Assembly: GCF_000209165.1 (NCBI RefSeq)
Contig: NC_009046.1
Span: 868,001 to 932,000 of the forward strand
Origin: Scheffersomyces stipitis CBS 6054
Taxonomy: Eukaryota; Ascomycota; Pichiomycetes; Serinales; Debaryomycetaceae
Length of the DNA stretch: 64,000 nucleotides
Reading direction: 5' to 3'
Both the position numbers and the translations under genes were made by a program. Positions within the stretch are counted from its first letter, which is position 1. Each line of letters opens with the position of its first letter. Below the pieces are notes generated by a model, which made no database searches, was not told the DNA's origin, and saw only the letters and a program-made list of their open reading frames with translations. Shown in pieces: positions 48,531 to 58,735 of the stretch.

Positions 48531-51485
48531 TTATTTAAAGTAGTCGTCTTCTGTATTTAGATGCAAATACCTGTCTTCCTCCATTCTGGTGTATTTTGAA
48601 TATAGCTTAAAGTCTTCTGTTCTCAAATACGGCAATTGGCTGCTTGTGATATCCTCCAGTGAAATAGTATTTGTTATAACAGCCGAAAAGTATTTATAAA
48701 TTTCCTCATTGTCCGAACTCAATGCGTAGTCATTTGGCTTCTTGTCATAACTTGATTTGGAAATCGTGGTTATCAATCGAGGAATTTCAATTTGCGATTG
48801 ATATAATTCATAGTCCTGTTCGCTGAAAATGGGTTCAAACATTGGCTTGAGCGATCTTAATTCAAAGCCTTCGCCGATTTTAAGAATTTGCAAGCTCAGC
48901 GAATCCTCATAGTTTTCGGCCAGTTCTTGATTTGTGTTTTTCCCATTGTACGCAAACTTTTCGATTTTGTTTGTTAAGAACCTCTTTAGCTTATTCGGAT
49001 TTGTCATTTGCAAGTATGCACTTTCGTGCATGAAATCGCGGTTCTCTATTCTAGCTCCAATTTTTTTTTCTTCGTAATTCTTTTCGCCTTGAAAATGGTT
49101 TACATCGTCTTCAAAACATCCATCTAGGTACCTTATATTTGATTCTCCACTTTTAGGTTTTGAGAATGCATATTGCTCTTCCTGTTTAGATTTGCGTGAC
49201 TCAAAAGGACTGTAGTCGAAAACGTTACCTGGTTGATTGCTATTAGAAGGAAAATAGCGGGCATTGGAATTCATATTATACAGAAAAACTTCACTGAGTG
49301 ATTGGAATTTTCTAGGCACATAGCATTCATTAAACCAATTGTCATTGCAATCAGGGAACGGTTCGAGTCTCCACTCGGGGTCCCAGTACATATTATGATT
49401 AATGAAAAGATCATCCTTGAATGAAAATCTGGAGTTGGACAAGTAGAATTTGTTGAACCACTGCACATAGCTTGTCTTTATGCGTATGTTATCGATTGTC
49501 ATTTCATTGTGCAAATAGAAATCGTTCTCCAATTCCCATAATTTAGGCTTATCTGGGGCATACACATAGTTTCCCAAGAACAAATTTATGGCTTCCTGTC
49601 TGATCAGATCTATAAATGAATTTGAATAGATTCTTTTAACGCTATTTAGAATATCCCTTGTATGTGAAGACCATTGGTTGATTCTTCTATAGGAATCCAT
49701 GGTATTTACCAAATTGGAACCACCATATTGAACTGCAATCGTATCACCATGGTCGTGGAAGATCTCCGTTAGGATATTTATTAGATCTGAATCATAATTC
49801 AAAGTTTTGTCTTTCGGGATTAACCCAAGGCCCTCTAATTGGTGTGTCAAGGCTTCCTTGCAAATGATGAATTGCGCCGCGTTAGTTCTATCAAGGCAGT
49901 CAATACAGTTGGTTCTAATTATACCCTTCTGCAACTTAGTACTTGCCAAATTATGTCCATTGTGAAAGTAGCCAATCTCTCTAATAGAATGTGAAGCTAT
50001 TTTTTGCAATGGACCGATAACGTCCAAGTTTTTCTTGGAATGTCTTGACATATCAAAAGAGTGAAATCGTAGTTTGTGCTCCTCCGACAAAAACTGGTTG
50101 AGATATTTTATACAATTAGCAAAGTGCTGGTTTAATCTCAGCTCTCTTGGTTGCTTCTCTTTAGTCTTGATGAGATTTAAAATAATAATTGGCGGTCCGT
50201 ACCTTTGAAATAGATTATTGAAATGAAGTGCTGAGCTCTGGTAAAAGGGATCAGATAGATTGATTTCTATAGGTGGTTTCGGTAGTTTATTCAAATCCTG
50301 CGTCCAATACAAGGGGATAGATCCTCGATGTTGAATAAAGCTAGTGTATCTTGCATTATTGTAGAATCCAAATTTCGGATCATGAAAGGAAGATGTCAAC
50401 ATATCCGAAACTATTTGCTCAGTTTCGATCTCATTGGCAACATTTCCACGGTCATTAACACCTCTCTTGAGAAATCTTGCTCCAGCAAAATGATGTGAAC
50501 GTCGAGCAATGATGGTAATGTAGAATTTTTTGCCATATACTGAAATCTTGGCTTGATCGATGAATCCATGAATGATAGGTTGGAACCATTCATAGGCTGC
50601 AGTGTCTGAGTTTTGTAATACTGGTTTGAGAAGCATGTTATTCCAAACAAATCTTTCATTATGCTCGAATGTATTAAAGTTCTCATTGTTTTTCAATTTG
50701 ATATTGTCCTTTGCAAATTTATATTCTGTAGCTGCTCTTTTGTTTCGCATGAAATTAGTTTGCAATGAATTTGTTATATCGTATGCATAACTAAAGTAGA
50801 ATGTCTTGCCCAAGTCTAAGTATTTGAAAATCGACAAGAGCCTTTCTTCGTCGCTGTATTTTTCTGGCCGCCTATAGTTAAAATCCAATGGAATCAATTT
50901 AGTCTCATCAATATGGTACATATAATGTCCACCTAGAACTGCAACTTGACTGCACTTAGTAATGATACTTAAATAGTATCCTTTGGTGAACTTTATAAAA
51001 CCCAATAGTCCATAACCCTGAGCAATCTTGTGAATACCAGCCTCGATGCTTTCATCCAATCCATTGAGTAGCTCAACCATGTCCTTCCTCGTGTAAAAGT
51101 AACTCTTGTCCTCTAATATTACCAATTGATCCTCATTACTTTGGTCTTTACCGATTTCAAGAATTCTAAACAAGGATTCTTTTGCATTGCTTCCCACGAT
51201 ATACATCGTTGTCAAAGAATTGTAAATAGTGAACCTCTGTAATATAATTCTCTTGTTATTAAACTCGGGGAGAGAATTGGAGGTATTTTCCTCTTCTTCG
51301 TTGCTACTTTCATCATCTTCATCCTGGTTGGGAATTACATCTTCTTCGTTAGCTGGTTGTTTTGACCAATTCTCAGAGTTGTGTGTTGGATTTGTCTCTT
51401 TTCCAGTATTGTCATCCCATTCATTGAGGTTACTATTTTCAATGTTCATGCTGACGTAGTGGCCCTGACCAAGAAAATTCACCAA
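48531..51485 (-). CDS. FIG4: Phosphatidylinositol 3,5-bisphosphate 5-phosphatase
   Basis: A 984-residue Sac-domain protein. The catalytic CX5R motif CIDCLDRT is at about residue 527, within RTNCIDCLDRTNAAQ. The N-terminal Sac region has GLLGFIKFTKGYYL and VAVLGGHYMYHI, and the acidic N-terminal extension (about 20-70) is low complexity. The long C-terminal part and the overall order match Fig4, which acts with Vac14 and the kinase Fab1 on the vacuole membrane to control PI(3,5)P2. It is longer than the S. cerevisiae protein (about 879). The true start may be Met13. It is the first host gene right of the retrotransposon block. Confidence 0.93.
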   Translation of the reverse strand: MVNFLGQGHYVSMNIENSNLNEWDDNTGKETNPTHNSENWSKQPANEEDVIPNQDEDDESSNEEEENTSNSLPEFNNKRIILQRFTIYNSLTTMYIVGSNAKESLFRILEIGKDQSNEDQLVILEDKSYFYTRKDMVELLNGLDESIEAGIHKIAQGYGLLGFIKFTKGYYLSIITKCSQVAVLGGHYMYHIDETKLIPLDFNYRRPEKYSDEERLLSIFKYLDLGKTFYFSYAYDITNSLQTNFMRNKRAATEYKFAKDNIKLKNNENFNTFEHNERFVWNNMLLKPVLQNSDTAAYEWFQPIIHGFIDQAKISVYGKKFYITIIARRSHHFAGARFLKRGVNDRGNVANEIETEQIVSDMLTSSFHDPKFGFYNNARYTSFIQHRGSIPLYWTQDLNKLPKPPIEINLSDPFYQSSALHFNNLFQRYGPPIIILNLIKTKEKQPRELRLNQHFANCIKYLNQFLSEEHKLRFHSFDMSRHSKKNLDVIGPLQKIASHSIREIGYFHNGHNLASTKLQKGIIRTNCIDCLDRTNAAQFIICKEALTHQLEGLGLIPKDKTLNYDSDLINILTEIFHDHGDTIAVQYGGSNLVNTMDSYRRINQWSSHTRDILNSVKRIYSNSFIDLIRQEAINLFLGNYVYAPDKPKLWELENDFYLHNEMTIDNIRIKTSYVQWFNKFYLSNSRFSFKDDLFINHNMYWDPEWRLEPFPDCNDNWFNECYVPRKFQSLSEVFLYNMNSNARYFPSNSNQPGNVFDYSPFESRKSKQEEQYAFSKPKSGESNIRYLDGCFEDDVNHFQGEKNYEEKKIGARIENRDFMHESAYLQMTNPNKLKRFLTNKIEKFAYNGKNTNQELAENYEDSLSLQILKIGEGFELRSLKPMFEPIFSEQDYELYQSQIEIPRLITTISKSSYDKKPNDYALSSDNEEIYKYFSAVITNTISLEDITSSQLPYLRTEDFKLYSKYTRMEEDRYLHLNTEDDYFK

Positions 51486-51847
51486 ACCCTAGAACTGCAA
51501 CAAGAAAGACTTGGTCTACAAGAAGGTTGTTATATTCTACGCACAAACTAATCGTCGTGGCCTGTATATAGAAGTATTCTTGGTCGGTATATTTTGAAAT
51601 TTTAACTCCCAAGCATATAAATCTTCTTTTTTCTCGGAAGTAATATCTTGAGACTGAACTTTCAAAGGACTAATTGTATGTCTTTCACCCATACTTGTCT
51701 CCTGCTCATCCTCGGTCTATCTACATCCTGTCTTTTTGCAACTTGGTCTTGGTCGCGTGCTAACCTATTTATCGGATCCATATCTTCTCGAATGTTATCC
51801 TGTATCATTATGCGGACTATACATGCACACCATAGAAGCACCTACTT
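51486..51847. other. Intergenic region upstream of FIG4
   Basis: About 360 bp between FIG4's start and the stop of the F-box gene (same strand). AT-rich; no gene or clear motif seen. Confidence 0.45.
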
Positions 51848-53185
51848 TCATAATTCTCCCAATATCGGTATTTTCCACTTGAGGCCCAATTTGTCATACG
51901 TACACACTTTCTCTTTCTCTTTCTCATTCTCATTTTCATTCTCGCTCTCGTTTTCTTTAAATTCAATATTATCAGAACAATCCAATTCAAAATTACCAAA
52001 CCTGTTAATAAATTGCCTTCTTTGGTAGACCGTATTAAACTTAAAATATCGATTGTTAAAATTCTTGCGGTAATAAAAGGCTGCATACTTCTTCAATGCA
52101 TTTTCTTGTGGCAATATTTTCCTATTTCCATTCACGTCATTTGGCTGGGCATCTTCGGAGTATTCTAGTAGGAAATTATCATCGTAACATTCGCGGATAT
52201 TAAATGGGTCGCCTTCTCCGTACATTTTCAAAGACTGTTGCATGCTCAAGTTGTCCAGCGACCCCCCATTTTGAACGTAATTAAGTGCTTTGTATAAATT
52301 TTTTAAAGGCAAGTTGATGAAATGTTTGTATTCCGTTTCTTTGACAGCATAGTAAAGCAAGTCATAGTCGTTAAAGAGTAATGATGGTTGGGAGATATCA
52401 ATAAAATATATTCGAAATCCAGATTTCAAGTAAAGGCCTATCTCTTCCATAACCAACTGTACCTTGTGTAGTTTGTTATGCCTTTCAAGTTTATTCCCTA
52501 CTTTAGTCAGATCTTTCCAGGGTGGGATATGAAATTCTCCAATTTTGAGAAAACAGAATTGTTGTTTCGGTAGAATATCGTTAATATTGGTTGGTGGATA
52601 AAATGTTTGTATTTCTGCCTCGTCATCCTCGTTAAAATGCTTTATCTCAAATTTTGTAGTTCCAAGTCCTCTTCCGTATTTGATAACCAAACCAATGTTT
52701 AAGTTGTACAGCCCTGGAGCCAACCATAATGACTTCGTATACGAAAGAAGATATGTCCTATTAATTTCGACAAAATGATTGTAGATGTAACTGGTAGGTT
52801 CATCTATCTTGTAATCAGAATATTCCGCAAAGAGACGTTTGTTCTTTAAAATTGAATATACATATCTCCAAGAATCTCTGATATATATTGAATTCAATGG
52901 ATTCGGATCAGTAATATCAACACCTTCAGGATCGAGATTAAGTCTGGAAGCAATAGCATTACGTGATTGATATCGAAACGTGTCTAATGTTTTGATATAA
53001 GTCTTGATCCAAGGAATTATCTTAATGATTACTGAGATAATATCATCACCAAAAGTTGCCAAAATCTTGTCAAAGAACAAGTCGTTATACAAGATATAGA
53101 AATATGAATTCACATATTTCAATGATGATGACGGTGTGAGATGAAGAAGTTTGATCTGTATTTCCAAAGGCAAGCGCTGCAACAT
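51848..53185 (-). CDS. F-box protein, probably MFB1/UCC1/DAS1-like
   Basis: A 445-residue protein beginning with a degenerate F-box (MLQRLPLEIQIKLLHLTPSSSLKYVNSYFY, about 1-45), which would bind Skp1 in an SCF ubiquitin ligase. A central region with SYTKSLWLAPGLYNLNIGLVI (about 160) resembles the PP2-like fold seen in a small group of yeast F-box proteins (Mfb1, Ucc1, Das1). That group assignment is tentative. Near the C terminus, a hexanucleotide-like repeat (51908-51955) encodes an alternating Glu/Asn/Lys/Ser stretch, a likely site of length variation. It is not clear which substrate it would recruit. Confidence 0.72.
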   Translation of the reverse strand: MLQRLPLEIQIKLLHLTPSSSLKYVNSYFYILYNDLFFDKILATFGDDIISVIIKIIPWIKTYIKTLDTFRYQSRNAIASRLNLDPEGVDITDPNPLNSIYIRDSWRYVYSILKNKRLFAEYSDYKIDEPTSYIYNHFVEINRTYLLSYTKSLWLAPGLYNLNIGLVIKYGRGLGTTKFEIKHFNEDDEAEIQTFYPPTNINDILPKQQFCFLKIGEFHIPPWKDLTKVGNKLERHNKLHKVQLVMEEIGLYLKSGFRIYFIDISQPSLLFNDYDLLYYAVKETEYKHFINLPLKNLYKALNYVQNGGSLDNLSMQQSLKMYGEGDPFNIRECYDDNFLLEYSEDAQPNDVNGNRKILPQENALKKYAAFYYRKNFNNRYFKFNTVYQRRQFINRFGNFELDCSDNIEFKENESENENENEKEKEKVCTYDKLGLKWKIPILGEL

Positions 53186-55024
53186 GAATTAGTGAACATC
53201 AATGGTTTAAATAAGAATGATGATAGTACATCAATTTTTTTGTGTGGAGTAAAATAACTTGTTATTATACTACATGTCATGTGAACAGATAAGTAATTAA
53301 AGATCAATTTCGACAGTACTTAACTTAATTCCGACTTGAATTCCGACCATTTGTACACAGTTTAAATAAGCTTTAACTAATTTTTGTAATATTCAATTCT
53401 CAACTATAAAGTGAATTCTAGTTTGCAATGGTGAAATTAGACAATATTTTCCCTATCATGAGAAAACGAATTTTGGTCTAATTTGTTTGTTACTAGGTTA
53501 ACTCAAAGATCATTAACATTTCAGGGAACTCCTGACATGGTAACTGTCCAGCATATGATAATTCCCCTAAATCAATTGTGATTGATAACACCTATTTTTT
53601 CAATATTATCTGTATTCAAGAATATAGGAATCAACCACTCTTATATTAGGCGGATTATGGCTGAGTACTAATGTTTATGACGATCGTCCGCATTCAGATA
53701 ACGATCCAGCTTACTGAGAGGCTAGGTTTTTCTCTTTGATTTCTTGTAGAACACACTGTTTGGAAAAACTTCGAAAACGAAAATGTTAACACCTGGGGTC
53801 TAGTTTGGAACTGGCAAGGCTTTAATAGATATTTGAAACCACTCTTCTTAACTACTCATCACAAGGGTACCCATTAAAAAGCTAACTCCTAAAATTGGAC
53901 CTATCCACAATGTGTGTATTATGCAAGAATTTTGGAGAAATGAGTCCACACATGCGAGAATCTCTTGATTGGCTCATAGAGACCAGAAAAGAGTTGTTAA
54001 GAATGGAATTTGACAGAGAGGCTATAACACAGGGATTCTATTGCTTGAAATACTTTCTCTTTTCATATTGTGAAATACGTGGGGATAAAGTATCTTGTCA
54101 AGGGGAATGGGAGTTTTTTGTTTCTTCCTGGTAAAGGGACAGCTTATGTCAATTGGTTTAAATACACGAGGAGCGTATTCACTTGACAATCCTGACCATG
54201 TAGGTTATTTTTCTACTAAAGCTGTTGGATGATTTCCTATTGGTTCAATTTTCATACCCAGGGAATATCGTCGTGCCCCTTTAATTACACGTTGCACGTC
54301 TCTGAAGTGAGAAGTGCAATTATAATTGCGGTCTGCTGTCTTTCTTGAGCTACTCGTGAGCTACTGAGTGTCTTTATGATAACTATTGTGTAGATCTTGA
54401 TGGGCACTTCACAAAAATGAACTAATCCACAGAGGTATAACGTCAAGTGCCCTCAGGTATATGGAGAGTTGTAAGCATATGATAGCTGTTCAAAGTTGAA
54501 GAGCTTGTTTCCCGCAATATCAAATATATGAAGTCAATTGAATTGAGTTGTAGTTACAACTTGCCTCGTTAGAACGAGTGGTCGCACACCTACTGAAGTA
54601 TGTGTTTGGCAGCTCATGTCTAGTAACATCCATGCCAGCGAAGAAATAACTTTTCTGAACATGAGACACATCCATTCCTTGGAACCAGTATAAGAAGACA
54701 CTGTTTTAGGTATTTTGAAGTCATACTATAAATTTTTGAAGACACCTACCAAGACTATCCACAATTTAATCTCACGCTTATGGGTGTGTCCAACATATTC
54801 CATTTGACTCGCATGTATAGCCAATTGCATCGTCGTGTTTTGCAGCTTATTTACCACGAGAGTTTTTTTGTCTCTCTGAATAGTAGCACGTGAGCATACT
54901 CACATTTATTTTTCTGCGGAAGATTCCAGAATATTGTAAGTTAACTACAAAAAGTGAGGGTGGATGAAATATACTAAGTTTCGTTCACTTTTCTTTCTTT
55001 ATAATCGAATTTTAAATATTTATA
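53186..55024. other. Long intergenic region upstream of SBA1
   Basis: About 1.84 kb between the start of the F-box gene and SBA1. One plus-strand ORF of 74 codons from an ATG at 53910 (to 54134) has a CxxC near its start but no recognisable family, and is probably chance. The proximal end holds the SBA1 heat-shock element. No RNA gene or LTR was recognised. Confidence 0.45.
54919..54931 (+). promoter_or_regulatory. Perfect three-unit heat-shock element upstream of SBA1
   Basis: GAAGATTCCAGAA fits the nGAAnnTTCnnGAAn pattern bound by Hsf1 exactly. It lies about 95 bp before the SBA1 ATG, a typical position for an Hsp90 co-chaperone gene. Confidence 0.75.
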
Positions 55025-55693
55025 ATGGTATCTGTTACACCAAATGTTTTATGGGCACAACGTTCTAATCCTAGCGATGCTTCTAAAAACATTCTCTATT
55101 TAACAATTGATGTACTCGACCCAATCAATACTAAGTTGGACTTGACCTCCACGCATTTAAAACTCTCAGCTGATTCCTCAGATAGTGACACACACTATGA
55201 ATTGAACATAGAATTCTTTGACGAAGTAGATCCTGAAAATTCTCACAAGAATACAGAAAACGGTTCTCACATTTACTTGGTTGTAAGAAAAAAGACCGCA
55301 AAGGAGGAATTCTGGCCAAGATTAACAAAAGAAAAGTTGAAATATCACTACATCAAGACTGATTTCGACAAATGGGTAGATGAAGACGAGCAAGATGAGA
55401 GCCCAGAACAGGAAGAGGATATGTCGAATATGATGAACATGGGTGGAGGTGCTGGCGGTGCCCCAGACTTTTCTCAATTATTGCAAGGCGCGGGTGCTGG
55501 TGGTGCTGGTGGTGCCCCAGACTTCTCTCAATTATTGCAAGGTGCTGGTGGTGGTGCTGGAGGCCCTGGTAATTTTGACATCAGTGCATTGGCTAGTCAA
55601 TTGGGACAAGCTGGCGGTTCTGGTAGACCGGAAGACTTTGATTTTGATGACGAAGACGAAGGTGACGATGATGAAGTAGAAGAAGTTAAGTAG
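55025..55693 (+). CDS. SBA1: Hsp90 co-chaperone p23
   Basis: A 222-residue protein. The N-terminal CS domain (about 1-125) carries the p23 signature, including PNVLWAQRS and EEFWPRLTKEKLKYHYIKTDFDKWVDEDE. The C-terminal part has two copies of a Gly/Ala-rich repeat (GGAPDFSQLLQGAG), then an acidic tail. Sba1 binds the ATP-bound Hsp90 dimer, slows its ATPase and stabilises client complexes in cytosol and nucleus. The length equals that of other yeast homologues (about 216). The promoter has a perfect heat-shock element. It is convergent with the next gene, 62 bp apart. Confidence 0.96.
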   Translation: MVSVTPNVLWAQRSNPSDASKNILYLTIDVLDPINTKLDLTSTHLKLSADSSDSDTHYELNIEFFDEVDPENSHKNTENGSHIYLVVRKKTAKEEFWPRLTKEKLKYHYIKTDFDKWVDEDEQDESPEQEEDMSNMMNMGGGAGGAPDFSQLLQGAGAGGAGGAPDFSQLLQGAGGGAGGPGNFDISALASQLGQAGGSGRPEDFDFDDEDEGDDDEVEEVK

Positions 55694-55755
55694 GTAATCC
55701 CTTCTTGTATTGACTATTTGGTTTGATACGTACGTCTAGATATGGGTGTATAAAA

Positions 55756-56535
55756 CTATCTGTTCTTAAGTTCAGTCGACCACTTGGACAACACGATTCC
55801 CAAAGGGACGAGTTTGTTTTGGAATAGTAAATCAACATCCAGATCATTAGATTCTGAAGTTGACGAAGTAGCAGTTGAAGGTGTTTTTTCAAATGGCTTG
55901 TCTACTGCCAGACTCGGAATCATTACATTCCATAAATCAATTTGGAAAAGCCGCCCTTCGACCAGAACAGATGATGTAGCCAGATCATTGAATATAACTT
56001 CTATCTTTCTCGTGACATGTACTTGATGTAGGATGTATCCAAGATAATTCAAATGCATTGCCGAATAATCATGTTTGTTAACAAGCAATCTCTTCGTGGC
56101 GACTTCATTCAGCTGAAAGTCGCTCTGCAACAGCGTTGAGTAAATGAAGTCCTTGAATACACCAAAAAGACCTATGATTGCTAGTTCATCTTCTTTCAAA
56201 GGAAAAAATTTCGTGTAGCTAGAAATTAATTCCACGAATTCTGACCATGTCTCAATCAAACATACTTCAACCCTAGAGATGAGCGTTATTTGATTTACAG
56301 AAAACTCACTATTCTGCACCACAAAATTACAAGCTTCATATAGATCACAATTAGTAATAAAGATTTTTGCGGTGGAAGAGGAAGAAAAATTCTTCAACAA
56401 TTCGATTATAATGTTCACAAACTCCACAAATGTAAGATTTTCGCTACAGCATTGGAGCATGAAGAAAGCGTTTGGATTGGTGGTCAAATCAAAAGTATTG
56501 AAATCGCAACATGTTTGTAAGTAGTTCAAGCTCAA
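55756..56535 (-). CDS. Unrecognised 259-residue protein
   Basis: An intact ORF with normal yeast composition, wedged between SBA1 (convergent) and MRP4 (divergent, 138 bp apart). It has alternating hydrophobic strands and helices suggestive of a globular protein: an N-terminal Cys-rich start (MSLNYLQTCCDF, then MLQCCSENLTF), a helix FVEFVNIIIELLKNF and the strand AKIFITNCDLYEACNFV. No Walker or other catalytic motif is clear, and there is no membrane span. The pattern near the N terminus loosely recalls small Rad51-like subunits such as Psy3 or Csm2, but I would not claim it. The tight spacing and uninterrupted frame support a real gene. Confidence 0.7.
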   Translation of the reverse strand: MSLNYLQTCCDFNTFDLTTNPNAFFMLQCCSENLTFVEFVNIIIELLKNFSSSSTAKIFITNCDLYEACNFVVQNSEFSVNQITLISRVEVCLIETWSEFVELISSYTKFFPLKEDELAIIGLFGVFKDFIYSTLLQSDFQLNEVATKRLLVNKHDYSAMHLNYLGYILHQVHVTRKIEVIFNDLATSSVLVEGRLFQIDLWNVMIPSLAVDKPFEKTPSTATSSTSESNDLDVDLLFQNKLVPLGIVLSKWSTELKNR

Positions 56536-56673
56536 AAATAGATTGGAACTTGAAGGTCGTGCGCACCTAGCAAATATTTAGTGAGGTGAAAAATTTCGAA
56601 TATAGAAATCTTTGAAGTTGACGTTCAAGTTAAAGTAACGAGAGACAACAATTTAGGCTGAGCAGAAATCGAT

Positions 56674-58044
56674 ATGGTTGTGTTGTCTAAGTTCCATTGG
56701 AATCCAGCCAGGTTCTCAAGACACTATTTGAAGAGCTGTAGAAAATATTCCCTCAGCATTGCTGAAAATGTCGAGCAGATGTCGCAGAAAGAGTTACGTG
56801 AAAAGGCTATTGCTGATGCTCTTGCTAGAGAAGAAGAGGAATACGCGAAGATAAAGGCCATGCGCGAGTTAAACAACCAGACATCCGAATTAATAACTTC
56901 TTTAAACAAAATTCCATCAAATTTGATCAATTCGAGATTGCAAAAGTTGCAGCAAGATTTGCAAAACTTGCCAGAATACAAAGTGAAGGAATTAGATGAA
57001 GAACTAGAAGAATTTATGTTCTCCCACATGAAATTGCCATATGGTGAAGTGTACAACAGGCCATGGAGTGGAATCTCAAACGAAGAATCATCTTCTATAT
57101 CCTCTAACAAAGATGAAGTGATACAACAGAGACTTGTTTCAACAACTTCGAGTTCATATTCCACTCAATTTCCAAACTTAAAGCCAACGCCAGACTATAG
57201 AGGGTACTCTGAACAAGAGTTATTTTTGAGACAACTCGCACATTCTCGTCATTCTGGTTCCTTGGGATCTAAGTTATCAAATGTATATAGACCACAAGAC
57301 GACATCAAGAACCCAACGAAGTTAAAGGATGTCTCTATAGCTACATTAATGGCAGCAGGTTGTCATTTGGGACACTCCAAATCAAATTGGAGACCAACAA
57401 CCCAGCCATTCATTTATGGTGAATATGATGGTATTCATTTAATTGACTTGAATGAGACCGCTGCCGCCCTTAAGAGAGCTAGTAATGTCATCAAGGGAGT
57501 TTCTAAAAAGGGAGGTATCATTCTTTACGTTGGCACCTCAAAGAATGTATTCCAAAACAGAGCGTTGGAAGAAGCTGCAATCCGTTCTAATGGTTACTAT
57601 GTTACCAAGAGATGGATTCCAGGTACGATTACCAACTACACTGAAGTCACTAAGCAAATCCAGGGAACACAGAAGATCGAAGTCGATATGGAAAATAAAC
57701 CAACTGGACGTAACTTAGGTGTTGAACAGGGCCAGCTTGTGAAGCCAGACTTAGTCGTGATCCTTAACCCTGTTGAAAACAGAAACTGTATCAACGAGTG
57801 TATCTTGCTGAGAGTTCCCACTATTGGTTTGTGTGACACTGACATGGAACCATCCTTATTGACTTACCCAATTCCATGTAACGACGATTCCGTCAGGTCA
57901 GTAACCTTTATGACGGGTATTTTGTCCAAGTCTGCTGAAGAAGGTTTGTTGGAAAGGTTGGAAGAAGTAAACAAGTACAACCAATCCAAAGTTAAAGGTC
58001 TGATTCAAAAGAGAGAATTGAAACATAGCAGACGTTCCAGCTAA
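56674..58044 (+). CDS. MRP4: Mitochondrial small-subunit ribosomal protein uS2m
   Basis: A 456-residue protein. The N terminus is basic and Ser/Arg-rich (presumed mitochondrial presequence), followed by a charged, coiled-coil-like extension (about 40-130). The C-terminal half (about 225-430) is a bacterial-type S2 domain with MAAGCHLGHSKSNWRPTTQPFI, GIHLIDLNETAAALKRA, KKGGIILYVGTSKN, TKRWIPGTITNY, PDLVVILNPVENR and VPTIGLCDTD. It belongs to the 37S subunit of the mitoribosome. The length is somewhat above that of S. cerevisiae Mrp4 (about 394) because of the N-terminal extension. It is convergent with the small coiled-coil gene. Confidence 0.95.
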   Translation: MVVLSKFHWNPARFSRHYLKSCRKYSLSIAENVEQMSQKELREKAIADALAREEEEYAKIKAMRELNNQTSELITSLNKIPSNLINSRLQKLQQDLQNLPEYKVKELDEELEEFMFSHMKLPYGEVYNRPWSGISNEESSSISSNKDEVIQQRLVSTTSSSYSTQFPNLKPTPDYRGYSEQELFLRQLAHSRHSGSLGSKLSNVYRPQDDIKNPTKLKDVSIATLMAAGCHLGHSKSNWRPTTQPFIYGEYDGIHLIDLNETAAALKRASNVIKGVSKKGGIILYVGTSKNVFQNRALEEAAIRSNGYYVTKRWIPGTITNYTEVTKQIQGTQKIEVDMENKPTGRNLGVEQGQLVKPDLVVILNPVENRNCINECILLRVPTIGLCDTDMEPSLLTYPIPCNDDSVRSVTFMTGILSKSAEEGLLERLEEVNKYNQSKVKGLIQKRELKHSRRSS

Positions 58045-58117
58045 GTTTGGTTTTTCCATAAACACTGTAAATAGAATTAGTCACGTAAATACACAAATTC
58101 GAGAAGATGACAAAATA

Positions 58118-58483
58118 TTAGTAGTTTAGTGGTGCTTTCTTGGAGCTCGAAGAGACTGACTTTCTCTTCCCCTTCTTCAACCTCAAGCCTTTCTCTTCAA
58201 TTTCGATATAAAATCTTGCCAAATGAATCTTTTGCAAATTTATGTACTGTTGATAGTCAAAATTATTCAATAGAGCATCTCTGTTTTTTTCTATTCTTTG
58301 TTCTAAGGTATGAACATCTAGCTCCAAGTTTGATATATCTTGACTCGTGCGTACTTCTTGTACTAGCTCTGAATCAACAAATGCCAAATTTCCGTACAGG
58401 TTAATAAAATTCTTCAAGTTATTATCCTTAGATTGCATCATCTTATGATACTCTAACAACTCTGATTTGGTTATGTTTATCAT
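58118..58483 (-). CDS. Small coiled-coil protein of unknown function
   Basis: A 121-residue ORF with a central heptad-like helix (VHTLEQRIEKNRDALLNNFDYQQYINLQKIHLARFYIEIEEKG) and a basic, Ser-rich tail (KKGKRKSVSSSSKK). Size and architecture suit small subunits of coiled-coil assemblies, for instance BLOC-1-like or kinetochore subunits, but no specific family can be named. It lies tail-to-tail with MRP4 (73 bp). Confidence 0.6.
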   Translation of the reverse strand: MINITKSELLEYHKMMQSKDNNLKNFINLYGNLAFVDSELVQEVRTSQDISNLELDVHTLEQRIEKNRDALLNNFDYQQYINLQKIHLARFYIEIEEKGLRLKKGKRKSVSSSSKKAPLNY

Positions 58484-58596
58484 TTGTGATGACTAGAATG
58501 ATAATGAATTACGAAACACAGTCGCATCTTTGAACTACATCGACACTATTTAGATACAGTACCCAAAAATTTTAAGGAATTAAGTATATAGAACTA

Positions 58597-58690
58597 CTAA
58601 GTTATTAGGTTTAAACTATTAAATTAAGTTATTAGGTATAAACAATTATTGAATTAAGTTATTAGATGTAAACGCAATTAAGTTATAATG
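58597..58690. repeat. Imperfect tandem repeat 3' of LAG1
   Basis: Three to four AT-rich units of about 25-31 bp with the core TTAAGTTATTAGGTNTAAAC, just downstream of the LAG1 stop codon and upstream of the small coiled-coil gene. A local slippage array; no function apparent. Confidence 0.7.
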
Positions 58691-58735
58691 TATTCAATCA
58701 ATTGCGCTCTGATTGAATGTCTAGATTGTTGTCAA

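Noticed and set aside
53910..54134. 74-codon ORF with a CxxC motif between the F-box gene and SBA1
   Set aside because: Single short ORF with no family resemblance in a long AT-rich spacer; not enough to call a gene.
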